This document shows positions 22,873-33,357 of a stretch of DNA of 64,000 nucleotides, one piece after another. The notes beneath the pieces were generated by a model. The model was not told the origin of the DNA. It worked only from the letters and a program-made list of their open reading frames with translations, and made no database searches. A program made the position numbers and the translations under genes. The stretch covers positions 62,001 to 126,000 of the forward strand of contig MU405242.1 in the NCBI GenBank assembly GCA_022836615.1, read 5' to 3'. The stretch is from Annulohypoxylon bovei var. microspora (taxonomy: Eukaryota; Ascomycota; Sordariomycetes; Xylariales; Hypoxylaceae). Positions within the stretch are counted from its first letter, which is position 1, and every line of letters starts with the position of its first letter.

Positions 22873-24129
22873 CTATAGCTTCGATGTCATCTGCTGGCCT
22901 TGGCTCAGCGCTGTCGTAGCATCTGTGATGAACTCATCAACAACTGCCTTCGCGCTCTTTCGCTCGTTTACTAGCGCGGCGCACTGGCCCATCAGGAACG
23001 GCCGGAACTGGTCCATCATGTCGTCCACATCCTCGTCGCTAGCACCTTCTTTTGTTCCCGGGATCTCGGCGGTGCCGTTCGCGACCTTCTCGAGGTCGTG
23101 CTCGTAGGGGAGAATGCCCTTAGCTGTCAACTCCTTGATCTCGGCCTGGCGGTCGTTCTCCCAGCTCGAGATGTACGCGTTGTTCCGCACTCGGAGCGGT
23201 CGGCCGGTGAAGATAAGGGTGCGGATCGTGTCGTCGAAGCTGGCGGTCTCGACCGCCTCCTTGTGCGATTCCGGCGCTCCGGCTTCCTCCGTTAGGATGA
23301 ATCGGGTGCCGACCCAGACGGCGCTGGCGCCCATCATCAGCGAGGCAGCTAATAGCTGGCCATTGTGAATGCCGCCGGCAGCGATGACCTGGACTGGTTT
23401 GCCTGAAACGGGGCTGATCTTTCCCTTGCAGATTTGCACGCAGGCGGGAATGAGGACCGTCGTCGGGACATGTCCGGTGTGACCACCACCCTCGCCACCC
23501 TGCGCGCAGATGATATCGCAACCGATAGCTAACGCCTTCTGGACATGCTTGGGGTGTCCGACCATGTTCATGTAGTAGATGCCGTGCTTGTGTAATTTGT
23601 CGACGATGGCCTTGGGTGGCACACCGACGGCGGAGACGAATAGTTTGGCACCCGATTCGATGACAACGTCGACCAGCTCGTTAAGCTTGCCCTTTGTGTA
23701 ATCGTAGCTGTATTCCCATGGGATTAGTTCCGTGATCTTTTTAGTTGCCACCGCCTAACAAGGGCGGCTGTGTTGGGGATACGAGGACGTACTTTGTTTT
23801 CCTGGCGCTACCGCCAACCTGCGGAAGTAACAGGTCAATTCCGAATGGCGCATTCTTGTCATTCAAGTATGACTTGAGCTCGTCAATCTGCTCCTTCAAC
23901 ATGGCTGGCGTGTAAGACACGCCTCCAATGACACCGAGACCGCCTGCATTTGTAACGGCTGCAGCTAACTTAGGGCCAGCAGCTACGTTCATACCAGCCA
24001 GAAGGATAGGGTGGTTGATCTTGAATAGATCGGTTATGGGTGTTCGGATCTTCTCTGGATATTCATATCTAGTTAGTATATTGCTATCCGTGGGAGTTTT
24101 TATAATTGCAACGTACGTGGTGAGGCCAT
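22873..24129 (-). CDS. Nitronate monooxygenase (2-nitropropane dioxygenase type), 369 aa
   Basis: Three exons: a 13-nt first coding exon (24117-24129), 23793-24054 and 22873-23707. The introns are 62 nt (with ACTAACT branch site) and 85 nt. Spliced, the protein begins MASPQKIRTPITDLFKINHP. This FMN-dependent TIM-barrel enzyme oxidises alkyl nitronates such as propionate 3-nitronate. Visible marks are AGMNVAAGPKLAAAVTNAGG near the N-terminus, the flavin-binding AQGGEGGGHTGHV with the histidine usually assigned as active-site base, and the phosphate-binding AAGGIHNGQLLAASLMMGA followed by AVWVGTRF. Length fits the family. The joins were fixed by the conserved ARKTNYDYTKGKL across intron 2. It may serve in nitronate detoxification. 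A C-terminal SKL may be a peroxisomal targeting signal (PTS1), which would place it in peroxisomes. Confidence 0.95.
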
Positions 24130-24959
24130 CTTGACTGTTAGACGTAAGCTGAAAATATAGGGTAAGGCGAAATAACAAAGCAAAGTCGATTTTCCAACTT
24201 AATTCTACAAATAAGATAGAAAATAGAAGACAGAAAATATTAGAGTAGAATAAGTAACAGAAGAGGGATCAATTCGAGATAGAAATCTAAACTTAAAGAG
24301 GAGAGTGTTGGAATGTTTCTGTATCGGCAAAACAATCTGGAGTTGGTTAGAAATTGGGACACATGACCCAGTTTTGAAAGCTGGAAAGCTGGGGAACCGA
24401 GGCATCAGAGTGCCTAGGCAGACAATGAACTATTCCCATCTTGGAATACTGCCTCCTTTAGAACTTGACGGGGCGCATCAACCCCTGGAAGTGGGAATCT
24501 AGCCGAGGTTTAACTAAGCCGTTTGCATGCGGGAACTACGTATACGTATCCATATGTGTTTTACATCATGCTCGATGATGTTGAATGTCGCTGCAAGTCA
24601 TCATGTATGTATGTATGTACGACGGTAAATATATTATAAATTCTATCTTGAATCCACAGCTGATTGTCCTTGTTAAAATATCTACAAAATGTCCGACGGA
24701 AAAATGCAAATTCTCGCTATATCAGGTACTTCGTACTTCGTATTTTTTAGAAGAATAAATTACATAAGCCGGAGTTACGTAGTGCCGTGCACGGTAGACC
24801 GGGGATAAAATATAGTACGTACTTCCTTCTAAGCAGTAAAGTGGATTTCTCTGCTTCTGCAATTTTTCCGGTCAGCTTCATCGACTAAGGTGTAGCTATG
24901 ATGTGTGAGTATCTAATGAGGCAATTGACTAAGCGGTTCAATCCTTCGATTGGGTTTCA
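24130..24959. promoter_or_regulatory. Divergent promoter between nitronate monooxygenase and folate genes
   Basis: 830 bp separate two start codons that face away from each other, so both promoters lie here. A (TATG)n run is at 24602-24618. No other gene seen. Confidence 0.5.
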
Positions 24960-26592
24960 ATGAATGTTTTCTCATCACAATTTCGAGCATGGAGTTTTGC
25001 ACTTCGCCGTGCTCGCGTGCTACCATCTCATATAAACTCGAATACCTTCTCAGGTAACGATCCAATACGTTCCCTTTTCACTTCCTACTATAATAGTATT
25101 ATTATATCCCAAAGGAAGAAAATGGACCGTCAATTCTCGTCAAATCCGTCTAGCAAAGCATGTGGCTGCGCCGGACGCCGCGGAAAGCGGACTGCTTATA
25201 TCGCTCTAGGGAGCAACGTTGGTGATCGAATATCTATGATCGAGCAGGCATGTAAAGAGATGGATTCAAGAGGTATCGAGGTCAAGAGGACGAGCAGTCT
25301 CTGGGAGACCGAACCCATGTACGTTCTAGATCAAGATAGATTTGTGAATGGAGCTTGCGAGGTTTGTCTTAGAATCCCCACTCCCTAATGACCCTAAGCT
25401 GAGTGATAGTCCTTAGGTTGGAACCGATCTCGAGCCATTGCCGTTACTGGACCAATTACAAGACATAGAGAAGTCTATGGGACGGCGGAAACTCATAGAT
25501 AAGGGTCCTCGCAATATTGACCTAGACATTTTGCTTTATGAAAATGAAAAGATCGACCATGAGAGACTCAAAATCCCTCACATCGGTATCCCTGAACGTG
25601 AATTCGTTCTCCGTCCGCTTGCCGAACTCGCGCCGCAAAAGTCAATAGACCCTTCCAAGCCATGGAAATTCATTCAGGACTACCTCAACGAGCTACCCCC
25701 AACCCCTGAGCCACTTTCGACTCTGACGCCGATATGCTCCTCAGTCTTGCCTCTGAATGCCCTCAAGGCGACCCGAAAGACGCAGGTGATGGCCATTCTT
25801 AACATAACGCCCGACTCGTTCTCGGACGGTGGAATCCACACCCCTGATTCGCTAAGAGACACAATCATGGCCTATGTTCGAGGAGGTGCCACGATTTTCG
25901 ACATTGGCGGGCAATCCACAGCCCCGGGCACGCTCGAGGTGAGCGCCCAGGAAGAGATGGACCGCGTCTTGCCCGTCATCGAGCTCATCCGCAGCCTTCC
26001 CGAGACACGGGATGTCGCCATCAGCGTAGACACATACCGGGCCTCTGTCGCCGAAGCAGCCGTCAAAGCCGGCGCAGACATCATCAACGACGTGTCCGCG
26101 GGGCTTATAGACCCGGCTATGCTCCCTACGATGGCCCGCCTGGGCAAGACGGTGTGCCTGATGCACATGAGGGGAAACCCCGGCACGATGAGCAAGCTAA
26201 ACGCATACCCAGACGGGCTCATCCCGACCATCGCGCGAGAGCTACTCGAGCGGGTCGCGGCAGCCGAGGCGGCGGGCATCCGGCGGTGGCGCATCATCCT
26301 CGACCCGGGGCTCGGGTTCGCCAAGGTGGGCGAGCAGAACCTGCAGCTGCTGCGCCACTTCGACGAGCTGCGGACCTGGCCCGGGCTCGCGGGCCTGCCC
26401 TGGCTCGTGGGGTCCAGCCGCAAGAGCTTCATCGGCAAGGTCACCGGCGTGCCGAAGCCCATGGACCGCGTCTTCGGCACCGCCGCCACCGTCGCCTCCG
26501 CCGTGCAGGGCGGCGCCGATATCGTGCGCGTCCACGACGTCGTGGAGATGGGGCAGGTGGTTAAGATGGCGGACGCCATCTGGCGGTATTAG
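24960..26592 (+). CDS. FOL1: HPPK-DHPS bifunctional folate biosynthesis enzyme, ~525 aa
   Basis: Two exons, 24960-25361 and 25417-26592, are joined by a 55-nt intron in phase 0. Residues ~1-70 (MNVFSSQFRAWSFALRRARV...) are basic and look like a mitochondrial presequence. HPPK (pyrophosphokinase) begins TAYIALGSNVGDR (residues 78-90) and ends around KGPRNIDLDILLY. DHPS follows from ~250 with NITPDSFSDGG, GGQSTAPG, SVDTYRASVAEAAVKAG, MHMRGNPGTM, ILDPGLGFAK and VGSSRKSFIG, all pterin- and pABA-site motifs. It makes dihydropteroate, the step that sulfonamides inhibit. The yeast FOL1 protein also carries dihydroneopterin aldolase at the N-terminus; none is visible here, so that enzyme must be separate. 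A possible extra intron (GTAACG at 25057 to CAAAG near 25117) would shorten the presequence region. The end is convergent with the next gene. Confidence 0.95.
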
Positions 26593-26879
26593 AAGTCACA
26601 CCGAGACATTTCACTCGTGTTACGGTTCCTAAGCAAATTACACACGTGCCAAGAAGTCCTGTCATCAGAATCATCGTCTTTGTAGAACGTCCGTTTTAAT
26701 TAAGTCTCTTTTTGAGGTTTTCATTACACCGAAACTCCTTGCAGTTACTGCACCACTCCGTTATTCCATAACCCCATTACTACGCACCGGCCTACCAGGG
26801 AACCCCATCCCGGTAGCGTGCTAAACCGCAGACTTCTCCAGAAACCCCAGGGTCTTGCTCAAGAATGAAATAAGGACGT

Positions 26880-28731
26880 TTAGGCACTAGACTCGCTACT
26901 GTCGCCGGACTCGCGGCCCTCCTCCTCCTCCTCGACCGCGTCGTCCGCCACCTTGCCCTTGCCCTTCTGCGCCGCCTCGACCGTCTCCCGGGCCTCGGCC
27001 TTCCACTTGTCGACGAGGGCGGCCGCCTTCAGCTTCGCGGTCGCGCCGGCGCAGTACTCGAGGTCCGCGTCGGTCGTGGCCTCGATCTTCATCTCCGCGT
27101 CGGCGGTCTGGCGGACCTCCTCGACCTTGTTGCGGATCAGGTGCTGGCTGTCCGCGTTGTCCGCGTGGGCGCACTCGTCGACGATGTCGTCCGCCATGCC
27201 GAGGATCGCCTCCGTGATGTACGCCGCGTGCGTCTCGTCCTCCACGTGCTTGCGCACCTTATTCAGGATGCGCGCGCGCGCCTTCATGAGTGTCTGGCCG
27301 ACTTCGCCGAGCGCCTTCTTCCACAGCTCGTCGTCCTCGGTCTTCTCCTGCTCGCCCTCGGGGGAGTTTTGGGGCTCCTTGGTCTCGGGGTTCGGCAGGG
27401 CCACGTGCGCGTCTGGGGTAATCTTGGGATGACGCTCTTCAACGGCGGACAGTTGCTTGGCTGGCTTCATCTCCGAAAGACGCGCGAGGCCGCGACGAGC
27501 GTTGACGTCGCTTGGGTGCGCGTTGCTGGAAGGGCCAACGGCGCCCGAGGGGGCCGAGGAACCACGGGGAGGGAAACGACCCGAGGGGGTGGGCGGGCTG
27601 ACCAGGGCACTGTTCGGGGTGCCGGGACTCACGGGGCTCACGTTCTGGTTGCCTCGGAGTTGGTTCATGCTGTGTGCGTGGCGCGGAGAGGCCTTTGGGG
27701 CGGTTGTTAGCGGGTGTACTGCGATAAGATCAAGGGCCCAACATTTCGCCATCTCCATCTCCGATGCCAGATACATAAGAGGGGAAGAATACGCTGAAAG
27801 AAAGAAAACAGGGTAAAATAATACTTACAATATGCAAGCTCTGTCCGCTCATGTCTCGGATCTGCTGCATGTACAAATGCGAAGGGGCGCGAGCATGCGT
27901 GGGTGCCAGAATTCCAAGCTCTCCCACGGGACCTTTATCCGGGTCGCCTGGGTCGAAGAACGGGACCATGTGCAGAATAGGAGGGGCCTTCGTCTTCTTC
28001 ATCTCCTGTCGAATCTGCGCGATCTGCTCCTTCTCGTTGCCTTGTTTAAAGGCCTCGCGTGGACGGTTCGTGTTGAACTGCGCCCACTTCTGTCTCGCGT
28101 TCTGAATCTGCGCCGTGTTGTGGTCGATGTAGGCCGTTACCGGGTCGTTGTTCGGGTACTTGGGGAGCGGCTTGTTTATGTCCGACATCGTTGCTGATTG
28201 CTTCATGAAGGGAAGGCGAGGGAGGCTGGGGATTTGCACGCGAAAACTGGCCGCGCGAACGTTGCCAGTTGATCTGGTTGAGACGATTCGAGCAGGTCCA
28301 ACGCGGAGAATTGAAGTTGGTCGGGCGGTATGGATCTCGGCCTCTTCTAAGGCAGCGTCATTAATAGAATCGTCGCAGGCAGCGGCGCCAGGTGACATAG
28401 CATCGTCATTGGAAGGAGTTGCTCCATCGCCACTAGGTGTAGCGTTGTTCTGAGGCGCTTCATCTTGGGGAGATGGACCATCTCTCTGAGAATTGGCCGA
28501 CTCGACCATAGTGGTCTGCACAGAGTCACCGGAATTAGGGCCTACTCCAGCAGGAAGCTGAATATCGCCGGTAGGGAAAGTTGTCTCGTCGCCGCCAGTA
28601 GCAGATGGGTTAGGGGGATTGTGCTCATTCTCCTTACTCTGATCCTGCGACATGACGCCAAGAGGGATAGCATCATCCTTGGGTGCAGAAGCGTTTCGCT
28701 TCTTGCGAAGGGTTGAGATACAATTACCCAT
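26880..28731 (-). CDS. Predicted myristoylated/palmitoylated protein, ~571 aa, unknown function
   Basis: Exon 1 is 27829-28731 and ends at a strong GTAAGT donor. Exon 2 is about 26880-27692. The acceptor is not certain: a phase-0 AAAG at 27693 lies ~16 nt after a CTAAC branch site and is my preferred choice, while the nearer CAG sites break the frame. The protein starts MGNCISTLRKKR: Gly2 and Ser6 fit N-myristoylation, Cys4 fits palmitoylation and the basic residues add membrane affinity, so it is probably a peripheral membrane protein. The middle is Ser/Pro/Asn-rich with ILHMVPFFDPGDPDKGP. The C-terminal ~200 residues are charged and helical (LWKKALGEVGQTLMKARARI), ending in an acidic EEEEEGRESGDSS tail. 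I do not recognise a domain. The C-terminal exon is strikingly GC-rich. Confidence 0.75.
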
Positions 28732-31700
28732 GGTGGAAAGAGAGGTACGTGTGTCACAGGTAGTTCAAAGGAGTGGAAGTAATGAATCAGGTCAAAGTAG
28801 CACTCGAAAATGAGCGTGATGAGCGTGATGCAACGAAGAAATCAAAAGAATGGCAAATACGAATGCGTAATGATCTCTTGAGAAGTCAAGAGTTGGCTTC
28901 CAAGAGGTGTTGCAACATTTGGGAAGATTTGGAAAGAATGGAATTGTGGTATTAGGGTAAAGAAAGAAGGAAAGGAAATGAATGAAGCAGTAGAAAGGTT
29001 GGACACAAATTTGTTCCAACTTGCGGCTTGATGTTCTGTCTCCTTTCGTGCGGCAGTGAAGCTATCACGACTAAGCGTGGCTTGTTGGGGATTCTCACGA
29101 TGGGCTCGACAGCACTTAGGTTGGCAGAAGACATGGTTTACAGTTTCTGGTCCTAGCCGTCTATCCTCGCCTATGGAGGTTTAAACTAGAACCAAGTTTC
29201 CTTGCAATTATCGCCAGGAATACCGATGTACGCGAGACCATCCTTGTTCATTCTATCACAGGACTCGATTCAACCGAGCTCACTTTGCCTGGTCGAGTAC
29301 TAAGACTTTCTACCAGCTTACAAAGATTCATGAACCTCGAAACCTTTTACTAGGTAAGAGTCCCAGTGAACTTGGGAGTGGAAAGAGGCTCTCTTAGTTA
29401 TGCTCACCTAGAGTATTTGAATTCAGGGGCTATATCAAGGGGTTACATAAGGGGCTACAATTTTAATACCAATGTCCTCTAAAGGTGTTAAGTTAGATAT
29501 CACTATTATGCAATGAGGAAGGTTAACCCACGTTAACCTATTCTATAAGAGTATAGAGGTAGGGTTAGATAGTTTAGGGGGCGAGTAGGTATGTATTGGA
29601 AAGTCAACTATAGAGGTGATAGTAATTCCAATACTAACTTGGCATCTGGATATGTCTCCCTTGTTCCTATATCATAGCATCTCACGTAATTAACGATAGG
29701 TTTCGTAATAATCATATATCAATATCTCATTACTTTAGTTATCTTGAATGATAATCTTTGGTGACTCCTAGACTATAAGGGGGTTTTCGATACACTACTT
29801 ACTATTATGAAGGATCGACATAAAACCTCACTAAACCACGAGAAACACATTAGCACTACCAGTGTAGAGTCGATAGCATCGACGATTCAATATATATATG
29901 TTATAAATCGCCAGTTAGTTTACCTAGCAACTCGTCAACCCACCACGAAGGCATATGTGCCACTCTGTCAACCTCGTTACACCAGGACCTTTCAATTCAT
30001 TACCCTCAGATAAATTTGTCGAGCTGAATATTGCAATAGTCATCACATATATAAACCCTACCAGTTTACACGAAATCCAGAAAGGCAGTTTCGGCTTCTG
30101 TCGATGCTAAAGTGCAGATATCGTCCACACGGTAGCACTTAATCCCAAGGTCTTATCAATCGACGGCGGTACAGAGCCATCTCGTAGCTGTGCTACTTGA
30201 AACGCCATATTCCCTCGAGGACCACAATATCCAACGGTCTCTTGGCAAGACCCCTTATCTGGCTTCTGCGGTACGACCATGAGGCTCTCCTTAGCGTCGC
30301 CGATGTGGTTTTTGTCTTAGAGTAATATGATAGACGCCATATATGTCGTACTCTTTAGTCAGCATGCGTGGCTTGACATAGGTAGGTAGTCTACACCTAC
30401 GGTTATGTCCGCGAACGAGGTTGAGCCGGAGTTCACCGAACGCCTTTGGCGTTATTGATGTCATGTTTACCCCTTTCTGTCGGTGACTGCCGGTCGGTGA
30501 TGTAGAATTACGTAGAAGGGGGTCATAGGCAGTACGATAAGGGGACTTCAGCCACATAGTTATTTACCTGACTATTAAGCTAATCTATATTACCTACCTA
30601 ACCATTAGCTTTTCCTTCCTCGGTGAGTCATCTACGGGTTGTTTGCGTGGGTCAGAGGTTATCTTGGCAGAACTGGAATCAAATCATCTTCTGTAACTAG
30701 AATTAGTTCAGTCTATGGTGTATTCATTCATTAGTCCTATCTGCAACTAGGCAATTGATTTCCACCTTAGAACCAGATCCCGTGCTGATGATTTTATATC
30801 ACTTTTGCAGATCACTCAACCTAGCTCACATGATATTTCAGAGAAGATGTCTTTGACCAGTCCTCACAATTGGCATAGTACTCCCCCCTATCTGGTGGAA
30901 AACCCACAACATGCTGTATGTACGCCTTGAAGACTGCCACAATATCAAAGACAACATCATGATTTACTTAGTCGCTGCGTCCATCACCGGCCCAAGGCTA
31001 CCAGGCAGCACCGACCAGACGCGCGATCAACGGCCGTCGTCTCTTTCGGAACAACATCCGACGGAGTGTGTTACACGCCGTTACCACGCCGTTACACTAG
31101 ATGCGCATGCTAGATTGCCCCAAGGCCCTGGGTGCGTGTGTATCCGGCCAAGACTTACATATGACACACGCAAGTCAAAAGACAAAAAAAAAAAAAGCTG
31201 ATAGTAGCCTACGGCTCGCGACATGAACGAACCTAATTAGCAATATTACAACGTGGCACGAACCCGAGTTCTCGTCTCGGCGCGTATGGAAATAAATCCC
31301 TACCCAGATTCCCAGATTATCAGGAACGGCGGATCGATTTTTTTCTTTTACCAGCACGACGGTTTTGAGCAACTCAAGCCGAGCCGAGGGTTTGGGAACC
31401 AGCGCCGGCCTGAGTTTGGTACGGCCGTCATATCATTAAGACGTCGAGGCTATAGGCCAGGTATGTAGAAGCCTGTCTACCTGCCTAGACATGTATATAT
31501 CATCTGAAAGGACCTATTGGCGGATCCTAAAATCACAACATCATGAATAAGCCGAGCTAGAACCGGCTGCATTTTTCACCCATGTATATCATGGTATCAT
31601 GGACATGTACTACATCCAACTCTAGGTAGTAAGTAGGGCCAGCCTCGTCCAGTGAGGTCAGGAAGTGTGTAGGTAATTTCGTTGAAGAATCTTGGAACTT

Positions 31701-32118
31701 GGAACGAGATGAAAAATACAACCTCACCAAAGTTTTTACAGCGAATTAGAATGCAAAAAAATGATAAAGTGATTTTCGGCCAATTTGACTCGTGTCACAA
31801 CCAGTCAGAATAGGAGGGGAAAAACTCTTTGTCTACCCTAATATGATGCATTAAACCGCCCATGATCTGCTATAAATCTCACCGACCACAAACCCCCCCT
31901 CCAATAAAAGAATCCCCAAGTCTCCAAAGGGGGTTTTGTGTTACCTCGCGCTTACTCGGCTTGGCCTTACCGGCCAGTTCCCATCTAGGGAATAGGAGAG
32001 CAGGGGGGGAAGGCTCAGTAGTTACACGGGCGTTTGCAGGGTTACACTATCCGGCTGACTAGGTACCTAGATAGCAGCAGGTAGGTCTTTGTAACACGTA
32101 AGCCCTCAATTCAATGCT

Positions 32119-32150
32119 CAAGGTATCAAGGTATCAAGGTATCAAGGTAC
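32119..32150. repeat. Tandem repeat (CAAGGTAT) x 4
   Basis: Four 8-bp units, the last one CAAGGTAC, followed by a TACCTAACTTAAG context. Confidence 0.93.
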
Positions 32151-33330
32151 CTAACTTAAGGCGGCGTCGCGATTGAGGAGCCACTCGACAAGTGGCATAC
32201 CTTAGGTCAGGTAGGTACCCAAGCAGTCAAGTTAATATAAAAAAGTGGTGTGGATTCCAACATAGCATGCTTGTTAGATGGTAGGTAAGTTAAGTGAGCT
32301 GACGACAGTCGTAGCGGATCCTTCTAACTGTATTAAAAACTTGATGCATAGTCGGCAATAAGTTACACATGGATCGGCAGTTCGCTTGCTAATCTACCTA
32401 GTAAAACCTGAGGGGAATTCCCTGCTTCGCTTAGGCGACCTTTTTTGTCCAATGGAACACTGGAGAGATCCTTCATTGGCTCTTCGTTCCCAACTGATGC
32501 TTCCCGTACATCGCTGGGGACGGACAAACTTACAGCACCTGCGTCGCAAGAAGCGCGGCGCAGTAGTTTGTGTCACAGGGCAAACGTCGCACACAACGAC
32601 GCAATAAGATAACCTTCCCGTCCTGTACATATACGGCGTGGTTTCTTTGTACAACAGCCATTTACCACCTGGCGCACATCAGTAACGCCCCTCTTCAGGG
32701 CCATAAATGACCTGTCACATTTCCTCCCAGACGTGAACACAGTGTAAGATTGGGACTGCGGAAGAAAATGCGCGCCCAGAAATCGAATCGACCAGTCATT
32801 TCTATCCGTACCTACTCTAGCTGGTAGGCCATGTTTTACAAGTACCGTTGTCTGACTCAGCCATATCCACACGGGACCAAGCCGCGACAAGTCGTGGACT
32901 CTCAATCGACGCAACGCAAGTAGCAGTGGCACGAAGTACTGCGTAGGGCTGAGCAGGAGACGGAAGTGGTGTAACGAAGGGCTGTCGATGCACGTCAGGC
33001 ACATCATCTGTACGTAGGCACTGCATAACATGATAGGAGGAAGGGTACTCGGGGAAATCATGTCTGCTTACAGGTGCTCCCTACAGTTGCGTAAGTGTGC
33101 AATTGTCGGTGGGATGAAGTGGGTTGAATTGACATCACAAAGCAGGACGGAGCCCCGTAGTTCTGCCGCACGACTACGTCTAGCCCGGCTCCTGCTACCG
33201 TAACATCGCGTGGCTTGCTGAAGGAGAAGCTGTTTGCGAATGGCAACATGATCCGAGCCTATTGTTGACATGCTACGACCTGGTCAAACCCTTACAGCCA
33301 TGGGACCGCGGGGAGATGTGGCCCCCAACT

Positions 33331-33357
33331 ACAGTCTGTACAGTCTGTACAGTCTGT
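33331..33357. repeat. Tandem repeat (ACAGTCTGT) x 3
   Basis: Three perfect 9-bp units in gene-free DNA. Confidence 0.95.

Noticed and set aside
21371..24129. Dehydrogenase and nitronate monooxygenase as part of a secondary-metabolite cluster
   Set aside because: No synthase, transporter or regulator beside them; the neighbours are housekeeping genes.
25872..26579. 235-codon minus-strand ORF opposite the folate gene
   Set aside because: Antisense shadow of the GC-rich DHPS exon; no domain.
30110..30557. Possible small Cys-containing secreted protein (QKPDKGSCQETVGYCG)
   Set aside because: Frames are broken by stops, no signal peptide in frame, and splicing cannot be set.
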